A stretch of DNA of 64,000 bases from Paraburkholderia sp. LEh10 (GTDB lineage: Bacteria; Pseudomonadota; Gammaproteobacteria; Burkholderiales; Burkholderiaceae), in assembly GCF_017814945.1 (NCBI RefSeq), contig NZ_JAGIPX010000034.1:1-64000 (forward strand), in the 5' to 3' direction. Below, in pieces: positions 44,244-52,835 of this stretch (position 1 is the stretch's first letter; every line of letters begins with the position of its first letter). The position numbers were made by a program, and so were the translations under genes. A model generated the notes under the pieces. That model made no database searches. It worked only from the letters and a program-made list of their open reading frames with translations, and was not told the DNA's origin.

Positions 44244-44625
44244 TTGTATTTCTCCTGGCGGCCCGGCCAGCGGGCTGGGTCGCATGACGGACATGCTCTT
44301 ATTGAATGTATCGAAAAAGCTCGCACGCCGTCGTCTGCATTTGTTGCAAATTGCAATTGCTGGAAAGCGGTTCGTCAGCCATGCCTCTCCGTATACTGGC
44401 CAGATGACGTTCGGGGCATTGGAAATCAAGGGTTTCGCCGCTGATCGCATGACGATCGGGCAGGTTGACTGCATCGGACAACCGCGCATCGCGCGCGTCG
44501 GTAATCTTTGATTACAAAATTCACTCGGCGCCCGTTGCAGGCGCGCATCAGACGGCGCCCAAGGCCGTTAAACGACAAGGCCCGGCACTGGCCGGGCGGT
44601 GCGGATAATCCGATACAACAGAGCA
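44244..44625. other. Intergenic interval between two small minus-strand genes
   Basis: No gene supported. A CCCGGC-ACTG-GCCGGG hairpin at 44581-44596 may terminate the 53-residue gene to its right. The left part should hold the promoter of the Pro/Tyr-rich protein gene. Confidence 0.4.
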
Positions 44626-44787
44626 TCAACCGACTTTCACATATGTGAACTCACGCGTCACGTTAGGCGGCACATACGCGCCGCTTATCTTCACCCGTGG
44701 AGTGAGCCGCTTCTTTTGATCCCACCAGCGACGACGTTGAGAATGCGTGAGGAACCGCAAGTGCTTTCGGTAAGAAAAGATGCTCAT
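44626..44787 (-). CDS. Small basic protein, 53 residues
   Basis: Begins MSIFSYRKHLRFLTHSQ and is strongly basic and aromatic (QRRRWWDQKKR). GGGAGGTTACG lies directly before the ATG, a very good ribosome site. There is no membrane segment or known domain. A second, overlapping frame on the same strand (44663-44941) also reads plausibly (KLLEDFRRSGLVDTVVFN), so which frame is used is unsure. Confidence 0.4.
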   Translation of the reverse strand: MSIFSYRKHLRFLTHSQRRRWWDQKKRLTPRVKISGAYVPPNVTREFTYVKVG

Positions 44788-45037
44788 CGTAACCTCCCGA
44801 TTCTGACTGCGAGACATTGAAAACGACGGTGTCGACCAATCCGCTCCTACGGAAATCCTCAAGCAGTTTTCGCGCCTGTTTGCTCGTCTTTTCGGCTGCG
44901 GCAAGCGAACCGCCAGCCGATTGCGAAACGCGCGCTTGCATGCGCCTAAACCGCCGCTGAAAGCCTCCAGTTCGCGCCCGCGATTTATTGGCGCGATACT
45001 CCAGCTTCCTTCACCAGTCCCGTCGGGAGCAGGAACC

Positions 45038-45976
45038 ATGTCCCAGCCCTCCTTGCCGCGCCTCGGCTTCGTCGGCGCGGGCCGGATTGCGCGCTGTCTT
45101 GCGCTCGGCTTCGCACGCGCCGGGTATCGCGTCACGGCAATCGCGAGCCGCTCGCCTCAGTCGGCTCGGCAGCTCGCCAGTCAGATCGAATTCTGCGCCG
45201 CGTATGACGACGCCCAGCGAGTCGTCGAGTCGGCGGACATCCTCTTTTTAACCGTGCCCGATGACAGCATCGGTACGACAGCGAACACACTCGCCTTTCC
45301 CGCTCGCGCGGCGCCCGGCAGCGAAGCTTGGGCCGTCGTGCATTGCAGCGGTGCATCGCCCGTCGAACTGCTTGCCCCGGCTCGCAACCAGGGCGCGTCG
45401 ATCGGCGGTTTTCATCCACTTTACCTGTTCAGCGGCGATTTGACAGACGTCGACCGGATCGCCGGCTGCTCAGTGACGATCGAAGCCGAGGGCGCGCTCA
45501 AGGACGCGCTGTCCGCGCTCGCCGCCGCTTTGCGCTGCCATCCGCTGTCGATTCCGCCCGGCGGCCGGATGCTGTATCACGCGGCGGCGCACTACGCCGC
45601 CAGTTTTGCCTTATGCAATCTGGGTGAGACCGTGAATCTGTGGCGCAAGTTGGGTTTCGACGAACGCGACGCGCTTCGCGCGCTGCTGCCGATGATGGCG
45701 GGGACGCTCGAAACCGCGCGCGACCGGGGCCTCGCCAACGCGCTCGCGGGCCCTGTTTCACGAGGCGACCTGGGCGTGGTGGAAAAGCAACTATCGCTGA
45801 TGGAGGCGCTTGGTGCAGATCATGGCGCATTGTTCGGCCTGATGTCGCGGCGCGCGGTTGCACTCGCCCGCGACCGCACGACGCCGCCCGCCGCGATCGA
45901 TGCGATCGACGCAGCAGTCGAACAGTCGCTCAGCCGTACGCTGAAAGGCGCGGCGACAGGTGCAGGCGCCGAGTAA
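45038..45976 (+). CDS. Rossmann-fold/DUF2520 oxidoreductase-like protein
   Basis: 312 residues from MSQPSLPRLGFVGAGRIARC. The N-terminal NADP-binding Rossmann fold (GFVGAGRIARCLALGFARAG, residues 9-28) is followed by the DUF2520 helical domain (HPLYLFSGD, then MLYHAAAHYAASFALCNLGE). It resembles pyrroline-5-carboxylate reductase and ketopantoate reductase in layout, but the reaction is unknown. AGGAACC precedes the ATG. Confidence 0.85.
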   Translation: MSQPSLPRLGFVGAGRIARCLALGFARAGYRVTAIASRSPQSARQLASQIEFCAAYDDAQRVVESADILFLTVPDDSIGTTANTLAFPARAAPGSEAWAVVHCSGASPVELLAPARNQGASIGGFHPLYLFSGDLTDVDRIAGCSVTIEAEGALKDALSALAAALRCHPLSIPPGGRMLYHAAAHYAASFALCNLGETVNLWRKLGFDERDALRALLPMMAGTLETARDRGLANALAGPVSRGDLGVVEKQLSLMEALGADHGALFGLMSRRAVALARDRTTPPAAIDAIDAAVEQSLSRTLKGAATGAGAE

Positions 45977-46149
45977 GCCGTGATAATGTGACGTCCGGCA
46001 TGAACGGGACTACGGCGGCCTCGGCTTCCAGTGGAATCCGTGCCGGGACGAATCCCGCGGGCATCGCCAGAACCAACACGCGGGCAACGATGCGCAGCGG
46101 GGCGCACAACGCCTCCCCGCGCTTCGTGACCAAACGACGAGAACGCACA

Positions 46150-46470
46150 ATGATCAAGGTCAGCATCCTTTATCCGTATCGAGAAGGCGGACGTTTCGAC
46201 GTCGACTACTACTGCCGCACGCACATGCCGCTCGCCGCGAAGCTGTTCGGCGCGGCGCTCAAGGGCTGGTCGGTCGACGTCGGCATCAATGCCGGGCCGC
46301 CGGGCTCGCCGCCGCCGTTCGTCGCGGCCGGACACTTTCTGTTCGACACGGCCGAGGCGTTTTATCAGGTTTTCAAGCCCGCCAGCGACACATTGCTGGC
46401 CGACATTCCCAATTACACCGACGGCGGCAACGGCAAAATCCTGATCAGCGAAGTGAAAGTCTCCGTCTGA
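46150..46470 (+). CDS. EthD-family protein
   Basis: 106 residues from MIKVSILYPYREGGRFDVDYY. The dimeric ferredoxin-like alpha/beta barrel of EthD shows in FDVDYYCRTHMPLAAKLFG and AGHFLFDTAEAFYQVF. EthD was found in ether-degradation loci; small stand-alone relatives occur widely without a known substrate. It lies 173 bp after the DUF2520 gene. Confidence 0.85.
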   Translation: MIKVSILYPYREGGRFDVDYYCRTHMPLAAKLFGAALKGWSVDVGINAGPPGSPPPFVAAGHFLFDTAEAFYQVFKPASDTLLADIPNYTDGGNGKILISEVKVSV

Positions 46471-46614
46471 CGAGCCTGTCCACGTGAAGCCGCCGCGTGC
46501 GGCAATCGGTGAGCTGCACCGCACGACGCGCGCTCGATGTCATCAGCCGTCCGCCGGCATGCCGGCGCCATGCGTCCCGCCCAGCGAGACGCTTTCTGAA
46601 GGAAAGGACCCACG

Positions 46615-47178
46615 ATGTTCGGCGATATCGCCCGTTTTCTGCTCAATACCATCTTCACGCTGTTCGGCGCGGCGCTGCTGCTGCGCGCGTGGCTGCAGTT
46701 CATCCGGATGCAGCCGTACAACCCGGTGTCGAGCGCCGTCATGCAGGTGACCAACTGGCTCGTGCTGCCGCTGCGCAAGATCATTCCGGGCGTGCGCGGC
46801 ATCGACTGGGCGAGCCTCGTCGCCGCGCTGCTCACGTCGATCGTCTATGTGGTGCTGATGGTCGTGATCGTCGGCGTCGATCCCCTCGGGCTGATGCCGT
46901 CGCTGCTGATCGTCGCCCTGCTGACCGTCGTCAAGTGGGCGCTGAACCTGATTATCTGGCTGACGATCCTGATGGCGCTACTGTCATGGCTCAATCCGCG
47001 TTCGCCCGCGATGCCGATCCTGTATCAGTTGACAGCGCCGTTCCTCGATCCGCTGCGCCGGATCATGCCGCGCCTCGGCGGCATCGATCTCTCGCCGATC
47101 CTGCTGTTCGTGATCGTCCAGGTGCTGCTGATGGTCGTGACGCGAGCAGCCGTGTCGCTGACGCTGTTCGGCATCTGA
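46615..47178 (+). CDS. YggT-family membrane protein
   Basis: 187 residues with two YGGT repeats, each a pair of hydrophobic helices: FLLNTIFTLFGAALLLRAWL plus YNPVSSAVMQVTNWLVLPLR, and LNLIIWLTILMALLSWLNP plus AMPILYQLTAPFLDPLRRI. Distant relatives take part in cell division and K+ homeostasis; the role here is unknown. GAAAGGA precedes the ATG. Confidence 0.92.
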   Translation: MFGDIARFLLNTIFTLFGAALLLRAWLQFIRMQPYNPVSSAVMQVTNWLVLPLRKIIPGVRGIDWASLVAALLTSIVYVVLMVVIVGVDPLGLMPSLLIVALLTVVKWALNLIIWLTILMALLSWLNPRSPAMPILYQLTAPFLDPLRRIMPRLGGIDLSPILLFVIVQVLLMVVTRAAVSLTLFGI

Positions 47179-47208
47179 GGCTGGGACAGGCGCCGCGCGC
47201 CCGGCGAT

Positions 47209-47238
47209 TTGCCCAAAGCCGCCGAAACCGCGTAAAAT
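47209..47238 (+). promoter_or_regulatory. Promoter of tRNA-Gly
   Basis: TTGCCC (47209-47214), 18-bp spacer, TAAAAT (47233-47238); start expected only a few bases before the tRNA. Confidence 0.55.
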
Positions 47239-47248
47239 GGCGCGCTCT

Positions 47249-47323
47249 GCGGGCGTCGTATAATGGCTATTACCCTAGCTTCCCAAGCTAGAGACGTGGG
47301 TTCGATTCCCATCGCCCGCTCCA
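47249..47323 (+). tRNA. tRNA-Gly(CCC)
   Basis: 75 nt including an encoded CCA. Acceptor GCGGGCG/CGCCCGC with discriminator T; anticodon stem CTAGC/GCTAG around TTCCCAA gives anticodon CCC; T arm GTGGG-TTCGATT-CCCAT. It reads GGG codons. Confidence 0.97.
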
Positions 47324-47388
47324 CTTTCAGCCGCTCCCTCTGCCGCACTGCGTACGGGCAGGGAGCCAGGCGGAGAATACAGCGCGAG

Positions 47389-47416
47389 AGCCGCCTCCAT
47401 GAAGGCGGCTTTTTTG
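47389..47416 (+). terminator. Terminator after tRNA-Gly
   Basis: Eight-bp stem AGCCGCCT / AGGCGGCT with 6-base loop and TTTTTG. Confidence 0.85.
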
Positions 47417-47492
47417 TAGCGTGCTCGTCGGCGACGCAGACGCCCGCCCTCGCGCGCAACCGTTCCCGCCGCCACTCTTGCCTTCATCCACG

Positions 47493-48278
47493 ATGATTCA
47501 CGATCCGAACGAAGCCGGTTTGCCGCGCGATCCTTCCCAGATGTCCAGCGACGACCTTTCCGCAGCCGCCGACACCGACACGGGCGCACCCGAAGAAGCG
47601 CTGCACCTTCGCCGCATCCGCAGCTTCGTGACGCGCGCGGGCCGCGTCTCGACGGGACAGCGCCGCGCCATGGACGAGCTCGGCCCGCGCTTCGTCGTGC
47701 CGTACGCGCCCGAACAGCCGGACTGGGACGCCGTCTACGGCCGCCGCGCGCCGCGCATTCTGGAGATCGGTTTTGGGATGGGCGCGACCACGGCTGAAAT
47801 CGCGTCGCATCGTCCCGGCGACGATTTCCTTGGCGTCGAGGTCCACGAGCCGGGCGTCGGCGCGCTGCTGAAGCTGATGGGCGAGCACAATCTGTCGAAT
47901 ATCCGCATCATCCAGCACGACGCCGTCGAGGTGCTGGAAAACATGATCGCGCCAGAGAGCCTAGACGGCGTGCATATCTTCTTTCCCGACCCGTGGCATA
48001 AGGCGCGCCATCACAAGCGTCGCCTGATCCAGCCGAAGTTCGTCGCGCTGCTCGTGTCGCGCATGAAACCCGGCGCCTATATCCATTGCGCAACCGACTG
48101 GCAGAACTATGCCGAGCAGATGCTCGAAGTGCTCGGCGCGCAGCGCGCGCTGGAAAATACCGCAGATGGCTATGCGCCGCGTCCCGATTATCGTCCTGTG
48201 ACGAAGTTCGAGAAGCGCGGCCTGCGTCTCGGGCATGGCGTCCGGGATCTGATTTACAGGCGTCGCCCGAACAGCTGA
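47493..48278 (+). CDS. trmB: tRNA (guanine-N7-)-methyltransferase
   Basis: 261 residues from MIHDPNEAGLPRDP. After a ~50-residue variable N-terminus come RIRSFVTRAGRVSTGQ and the SAM-binding LEIGFGMGATTAEIA. The family's catalytic stretch VHIFFPDPWHKARHHKRRL follows, and the C-terminus has RPVTKFEKRGLRLGHGV. It methylates G46 in the tRNA variable loop. It follows the tRNA-Gly gene and its terminator. Confidence 0.94.
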   Translation: MIHDPNEAGLPRDPSQMSSDDLSAAADTDTGAPEEALHLRRIRSFVTRAGRVSTGQRRAMDELGPRFVVPYAPEQPDWDAVYGRRAPRILEIGFGMGATTAEIASHRPGDDFLGVEVHEPGVGALLKLMGEHNLSNIRIIQHDAVEVLENMIAPESLDGVHIFFPDPWHKARHHKRRLIQPKFVALLVSRMKPGAYIHCATDWQNYAEQMLEVLGAQRALENTADGYAPRPDYRPVTKFEKRGLRLGHGVRDLIYRRRPNS

Positions 48279-48306
48279 AAACTGAAACGGATGCGTCATT
48301 CCAGCC

Positions 48307-48345
48307 AAAACGGCCTGCGGCTCCCAAAAAGCCGCAAGCCGTTTT
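48307..48345. terminator. Bidirectional terminator between trmB and uppP
   Basis: Sixteen-bp stem AAAACGGCCTGCGGCT / AGCCGCAAGCCGTTTT with one mismatch; A/T ends serve both convergent genes. Confidence 0.85.
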
Positions 48346-48375
48346 CACATTTGACGCCCGAAGCTCGACGGAATG

Positions 48376-49212
48376 TCAGTCCGCCCAGCTCAACCCGCCG
48401 CTGTAGCCGATCAGCAGGATCAACAAGCCGAAGCCGATCCGATACCACGCGAATGCGCTGAAATCGTGCGACGCGATGTAGCGCAGCAGCCAGCGCACGC
48501 ACGCGAACGCGCTGACGAACGCCGCCAGAAAGCCGATCGAGAAGAGCCCGAGCGCATCGGACGACAACGCCTGCCAGTCCTTGTGCAGCTCATAGACGGT
48601 CGCGCCGAAGATGATCGGAATCGCGAGGAAGAACGAGAACTCGGTCGCCACGCGCCGGTCGAGCCCGAACAGCATGCCGCCAATGATCGTCGAGCCCGAG
48701 CGCGACATGCCGGGAATCAGCGCGAAGCATTGCGCGATGCCGACCTTGAGCGCATCGAGCGGGCTCATGTCGTCCATCGAATGCACGCGCGCCCGGACTT
48801 CCGGCCGGTTGCGCTGCCGCATTTCGACCCACAGAATCAAGACGCCCCCCACCACCAGCGCGAACGCGACGGGCACGGGTGAGAACAGCACCGCCTTGAT
48901 CGATTTTTCGAACAGCAGGCCCAGCACGATCGCGGGAATGGTCGCGATGATCACGTTGAGCGTGAAGCGACGTGCGTCCGGGCGCGTGGCGAGCCCGGCC
49001 ACGACGTTGCCGATGCGCTGGCGGTATTCCCAGCAGACGGCGAGAATCGCGCCGAGCTGGATCACGACATCGAAAGTCTTCTCCTGCGGAATGTCGAAAT
49101 TCAGCAGACTGCCGGCGACGATCAGGTGCCCCGTGCTCGACACTGGCAAGAACTCGGTCAAGCCTTCGACGACGCCGAGGATCAACGCCTTTAACGTGAG
49201 AATCCAGTCCAT
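48376..49212 (-). CDS. uppP: Undecaprenyl-diphosphatase
   Basis: 278 residues from MDWILTLKALILGVVEGL, eight or more membrane helices. The two family motifs are GVVEGLTEFLPVSSTGHLIV (residues 14-33) and a second Ser-rich LIPGMSRSGSTIIGGML. It recycles the lipid carrier for peptidoglycan and gives bacitracin resistance (bacA). AAAAGGGCC precedes the ATG. Confidence 0.96.
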   Translation of the reverse strand: MDWILTLKALILGVVEGLTEFLPVSSTGHLIVAGSLLNFDIPQEKTFDVVIQLGAILAVCWEYRQRIGNVVAGLATRPDARRFTLNVIIATIPAIVLGLLFEKSIKAVLFSPVPVAFALVVGGVLILWVEMRQRNRPEVRARVHSMDDMSPLDALKVGIAQCFALIPGMSRSGSTIIGGMLFGLDRRVATEFSFFLAIPIIFGATVYELHKDWQALSSDALGLFSIGFLAAFVSAFACVRWLLRYIASHDFSAFAWYRIGFGLLILLIGYSGGLSWAD

Positions 49213-49288
49213 CCGTGGCCCTTTTCGCTTGGAGTTGGTAGGCGATGCGCGGCCGCGCTGAAACGACGGGGCCGCCCGGCCGCGCACG

Positions 49289-49882
49289 TCACTTTTCGAC
49301 GATCTGCACGCGTATGCCGTTTGTAAGGACCGTGATTGTACCGGGTTCGTAATTCACTCCGGCAAATTGCAGTTGTTCGGGCTTGAACGTATAGACGGGA
49401 TAGTTGGTGAGCAACTGCGTCGCGACCAGCGCGGCGGCCGCGTTGATCTGCTGCGTATAGGCCTGCGCGTCGCCGTCGACGCTGACGTTGTCGACATTGG
49501 GCGCGCGCAGTACGACGGAACGGCTCTGCGGGTCGTATTCGAGCTGGCTCGACAGCGTGAACACGCCGTTCACCGGCCGCTGCAGGAACGGACTCGCGAG
49601 CCGCGCGTCGAGCCGCACCGACACGCGGTTTGTATCCGGCTGCAAGCCGACGACGGGATTGGTCAACGCAACATCGAACACCTGCGACACCGTGCGCTGA
49701 TACGGAAACTTGCGCTGCACTGCGTCCTGAACCTGCTTTTGTGAAAACGTGTAGTGATCCGGAATAAACGGGAACGTGGACGTCGCGCACGCGGCGAGCG
49801 GTGCAGTGGCGCCAGCGGCCGCGCACGCATACAGCGCGGAAATCAGAAAGCGGCGCCGTGTGAGCGCTGCGGCTTGGGTCAT
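49289..49882 (-). CDS. DUF1439-like (YceB-type) lipoprotein
   Basis: 197 residues. A twin-Arg-like and hydrophobic N-terminus ends in a lipobox, PLAAC (about residues 30-34). The mature part has YTFSQKQVQDAVQRKFPYQR, then VSVRLDARLASPFLQRPVNGVF, which matches DUF1439 lipid-binding-like proteins. It would be anchored in the periplasm; function unknown. AGGAGAATC precedes the ATG. Confidence 0.82.
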   Translation of the reverse strand: MTQAAALTRRRFLISALYACAAAGATAPLAACATSTFPFIPDHYTFSQKQVQDAVQRKFPYQRTVSQVFDVALTNPVVGLQPDTNRVSVRLDARLASPFLQRPVNGVFTLSSQLEYDPQSRSVVLRAPNVDNVSVDGDAQAYTQQINAAAALVATQLLTNYPVYTFKPEQLQFAGVNYEPGTITVLTNGIRVQIVEK

Positions 49883-49997
49883 GCAGATTCTCCTTGTGAC
49901 GCGGACAGCCCGCCGCATCGATATGGCTGTGGTTGTCGGCGAACGGATTCCAGCGCTTGCCGATGGGCGGATGCGCGCGCAAAACGCCACGCCGCGA

Positions 49998-50294
49998 TCA
50001 CGGCCTGGTATCGGCTTCGAGACGCGTGAGCCAGATGAGCGCTTCGTCGCGCGTTTTGCCGCACATGTCCGCCTGCGGCTGTAGACCCGAACAGCAGGCC
50101 GGACGTTCCGGCTTGCCGAAGATTGCGCAGCGCAGATCGTCGCCGAGCTGTACGCAGCGCACGCCTGCGGGCTTGCCGTCGGGCATGCCCGGAATCGGAC
50201 TGGAGATCGACGGCGCGATACAGCACGCGCCGCAATTCGGGCGGCACGCGTGATCCGCAGCCGCGGACGACGAATACGACAAATGAGCAGACAC
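49998..50294 (-). CDS. YkgJ-family cysteine cluster protein
   Basis: 98 residues with a GTG start preceded by GGAAG; an ATG at 50333 is the alternative. Eight Cys in the YkgJ pattern (CRPNCGACCIAP, VRCVQLGDDLRCAIFG, RPACCSGLQP, MCG) suggest a metal or Fe-S cluster, presumed Fe/Zn. Function is not known. It is divergent from hemN, and an FNR-like box lies in the shared region. Confidence 0.82.
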   Translation of the reverse strand: MSAHLSYSSSAAADHACRPNCGACCIAPSISSPIPGMPDGKPAGVRCVQLGDDLRCAIFGKPERPACCSGLQPQADMCGKTRDEALIWLTRLEADTRP

Positions 50295-50348
50295 AGCACG
50301 CTTCCAGAAACATGAAAACTGACGACCGCGCATCAATCGTTCGAAAAC

Positions 50349-50362
50349 TTGACGTCGGTCAA
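50349..50362. promoter_or_regulatory. FNR/ANR-type box upstream of hemN
   Basis: TTGACGTCGGTCAA, a perfect inverted repeat TTGAC-N4-GTCAA, fitting the FNR consensus TTGAT-N4-ATCAA at 4 of 5 bases per arm. It lies between divergent ykgJ and hemN; hemN is a classic FNR/ANR target. Confidence 0.6.
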
Positions 50363-50544
50363 ACGACATTGTGCCATTTGACGCATGCGACCTTTTTACC
50401 CGACTCGTCGCGCGCGTGGTCTCGTACACTCTTCAGAGTTCAATCACGCTCGCACGGCGCCTGCCCTGATCGACCGAGCGCAACGAACGAGCCGCGTGCA
50501 CGGCGGCTTGCGCATCATTCGGCGGGCGCCGGGCCATCTGTCCC

Positions 50545-51963
50545 ATGACTACCGCGCCTTCGTCCGGCTTTTCGTCCGGCTTTTCGTCCGACTCGCTGTT
50601 CCGCCCCGACCTGCTCGCGAAGTACAGCGCGAATGGCCCGCGCTACACGTCCTATCCGACAGCCGTGCAGTTCCGCGACGACTTCTCACCCGACCACTAC
50701 CGCCGCGCCGCCGCGGACCAGGGTGCGGCAGACACGGATCTGTCGTTGTACTTTCATATACCGTTTTGCGACACCGTCTGCTTCTATTGCGGCTGCAACA
50801 AGGTCGTGACGAAGAACCGCGCGCGGGCGCGTCCGTATCTCGACCGGCTCAAGCGCGAACTTGCATTGCAGGCGTCGCTCTTCGACACGCGGCGTCCAGT
50901 GTCGCAACTGCATTGGGGCGGCGGCACGCCGACTTTTCTGTCGCATGACGAAATGACGGAGTTGATGGCCGCGACGCGCGAGCGCTTCGCGCTGTGCAGC
51001 GACGCTGAAGGCGAGTTTTCGATCGAAGTCGATCCGCGCGAGGCGCCGCCGAAGACCATCGTGCATTTACGCAATCTCGGCTTCAACCGGTTGAGCCTCG
51101 GCGTGCAGGACTTCGACCCTGTCGTGCAGCGCGCAATCAACCGCATTCAGCCGCTCGAGATGACCGCGAGCGTCATCCGTGCAGCGCGCGCGACTGGCTT
51201 TCACTCGATCGGTGTCGACCTGATCTATGGCCTGCCGTACCAGACCGTCGGCAGCTTCAGCAGGACGCTCGATACCATGCTCGAACTCGCGCCCGACAGG
51301 CTCTCCGTGTTCGGCTACGCGCATATGCCCCAACTCTTCAAGATGCAGCGGCAGATGGATGCCGCCGCGCTCCCTTCGCCCGCCGAGCGGCTCGCAATTC
51401 TGCGGCTCGTCGTCGAGCGGCTGACGGAGGCGGGCTACGTGTATATCGGCATGGATCACTTCGCGCTGCCCACCGACGAACTCGCGCGCGCGCAGGCGCA
51501 GCGCACGCTGCATCGCAACTTCCAGGGCTATAGCACGCGCGCGGAGTGCGATCTAATCGCCTTCGGGGCGTCGTCGATCGCCAAGGTCGGCGACGTCTAC
51601 GCGCAGAACGTGAAGGACCTGGCCGGCTACGCGGCGGCAATCGACAAAGGCCAGCTCGCGATTACGCGCGGCATCCGCCTTTCCGCCGACGACCGGTTGC
51701 GGCGCGACATCATCACGCAGTTGATGTGCAACCTGGAATTGCGCTTCGACGAATTCGAAGCTGCCTACGGCATCCGTTTTCACGACGCGTTTGCCCCGGA
51801 ACTGGAACGCCTGCGTGGCTTCGAGGACGACGGCCTCGTGAAGTTCGGCGCACGGCGGCTCGAGGTGCAAATGGCGGGACGGATGCTCGTGCGCAACATC
51901 GCGATGGTATTCGACCGGTATCTGGGCCAGCAGTCGATGCAGCGGTTTTCGCGCACGGTGTAG
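50545..51963 (+). CDS. hemN: Oxygen-independent coproporphyrinogen III dehydrogenase
   Basis: 472 residues. The radical-SAM cluster motif is C-x3-C-x2-C in HIPFCDTVCFYCGCNK (about residues 72-87). It is followed by LHWGGGTPTFL, VDPREAPP and the C-terminal HemN domain (RGFEDDGLVKF). It performs the anaerobic oxidative decarboxylation of coproporphyrinogen III. The N-terminal ~15 residues contain the short repeat SSGF. An FNR-type box lies 183 bp before the start. Confidence 0.95.
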   Translation: MTTAPSSGFSSGFSSDSLFRPDLLAKYSANGPRYTSYPTAVQFRDDFSPDHYRRAAADQGAADTDLSLYFHIPFCDTVCFYCGCNKVVTKNRARARPYLDRLKRELALQASLFDTRRPVSQLHWGGGTPTFLSHDEMTELMAATRERFALCSDAEGEFSIEVDPREAPPKTIVHLRNLGFNRLSLGVQDFDPVVQRAINRIQPLEMTASVIRAARATGFHSIGVDLIYGLPYQTVGSFSRTLDTMLELAPDRLSVFGYAHMPQLFKMQRQMDAAALPSPAERLAILRLVVERLTEAGYVYIGMDHFALPTDELARAQAQRTLHRNFQGYSTRAECDLIAFGASSIAKVGDVYAQNVKDLAGYAAAIDKGQLAITRGIRLSADDRLRRDIITQLMCNLELRFDEFEAAYGIRFHDAFAPELERLRGFEDDGLVKFGARRLEVQMAGRMLVRNIAMVFDRYLGQQSMQRFSRTV

Positions 51964-51976
51964 CGTCGGCATTGGC

Positions 51977-52005
51977 TTGCCCGCCGACGCGTTTTCAGCC
52001 ATAAT
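51977..52005 (+). promoter_or_regulatory. Promoter of tRNA-Leu(CAA)
   Basis: TTGCCC (51977-51982), 17-bp spacer, CATAAT (52000-52005). Transcription is expected to start near 52012. Confidence 0.6.
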
Positions 52006-52055
52006 CTGCGTCTTCGTCTCGCGAGGCCTTGAACTCAAGGCCCCGTGGAAGACAA

Positions 52056-52140
52056 GCCCAGGTGGTGAAACAGGTAGACGCAGGGGACTCAAAATCCCCC
52101 GCCGCAAGGCGTGCCGGTTCGAGTCCGGCCCTGGGCACCA
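52056..52140 (+). tRNA. tRNA-Leu(CAA)
   Basis: 85 nt with encoded CCA. Acceptor GCCCAGG/CCTGGGC, discriminator A; anticodon stem GGGGA/TCCCC around CTCAAAA gives anticodon CAA. A long variable arm (CGCCGCAAGGCG) is as expected for class II tRNA-Leu. It reads UUG. The downstream DNA looks like an integration scar. Confidence 0.97.
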
Positions 52141-52175
52141 GATACCCTAAAACCGGTTTCAACGGTTCACAACAC

Positions 52176-52213
52176 AACCCCGCCAGATAACCGCTGAGCG
52201 GGGTTTTTGTTTG
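52176..52213 (+). terminator. Terminator of tRNA-Leu
   Basis: Eight-bp stem AACCCCGC / GCGGGGTT followed by TTTGTTT. Confidence 0.85.
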
Positions 52214-52322
52214 CTATGGCCTCCAATGCTACACCATCGAAAACGCCCCCATCAGGGGTAATTCCGTGCAGTTAATGTCCTTATTGAGGTATCGAACGGT
52301 CTAACGTTTGGGGCGGGATTTG

Positions 52323-52355
52323 ACGACCCGGTCGCATGCGCGGCCGGGTCGTTTT
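52323..52355 (+). terminator. Second hairpin with T-tract downstream of tRNA-Leu
   Basis: Nine-bp stem ACGACCCGG / CCGGGTCGT with 12-base loop, then TTTTCC. It precedes the integrase fragment. Confidence 0.55.
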
Positions 52356-52447
52356 CCATTGGGAAGAGACTTGAGCCGGTCCCGCGGACGCTGAAGGCAT
52401 GCAAGCAATTTTGCGTAGGCCGGCGTGAGGGCGGCCCACATCATCTC

Positions 52448-52699
52448 GTGCTGGATCGTCACGCCATCGGGCAGCAACCGATGTATTTCAAGGACCGTTT
52501 CGCCGGAAAGGAAAAGGGCCTGGTGCGTGGCGTCTATCCGGACGAGCCGCTTGCCGATGCCCGCAAGCGGCGCGATGACGCCCGCGAAAATCTGGCGGCG
52601 AACGTTGATCCGGGTGAAGCAATGAAAGCCGATAATGCGCCGCCCGCCGGGCCGCATCGCATATCGTTTCATCGCCCTCGACGATCAGATTGGGATTGA
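52448..52699 (+). pseudogene. Tyrosine integrase arm-domain fragment (island remnant)
   Basis: The plus-strand frame reads MYFKDRFAGKEKGLVRGVYP then LADARKRRDDARENLAANVDPGEAMKADN. This is the distinctive Arm-DNA-binding (DUF4102) domain of P4/phage-type tyrosine integrases, whose usual form is RFAGKEKRLxLGVYPxVSLxDARxRRDxARxLLAxGxDPG. The front of the gene before about residue 35 and the whole catalytic domain are missing. It lies about 300 bp after a tRNA-Leu gene in the orientation expected for an integrase at its attachment site. Confidence 0.75.
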
Positions 52700-52835
52700 T
52701 GTCGGGATGCTGCGGACATGCCACCGCGTCGCCCTTGCGGGCCACGCCTACGCGTCCATAACGCATGGTGTCGGAGGCGGTGACGACTTCGCCGCCGTGG
52801 TCGGTGGTGTCGCCGAGGCGGATGAGATTGATCAT
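52488..52835 (-). pseudogene. Truncated PAAR-domain protein (type VI secretion spike tip)
   Basis: The first ~57 residues are a good PAAR start: MINLIRLGDTTDHGGEVVTA, then VARKGDAVACPQHPDINPNLIVEGDETICD. After that (from about 52665 leftward) the frame runs antisense to the integrase fragment and no longer looks like PAAR, so the second half has been lost at a junction. PAAR proteins sharpen the VgrG spike. Its ATG overlaps the stop of the gene before it (ATGA, 52832-52835). Confidence 0.65.

Noticed and set aside
52301..52672. 123-codon minus-strand frame overlapping the integrase fragment
   Set aside because: It is antisense to the recognisable integrase arm sequence. Part of it (DGVTIQHEMMWAALTPAYAK) reads well and might be a further fragment, but I have no match for it.
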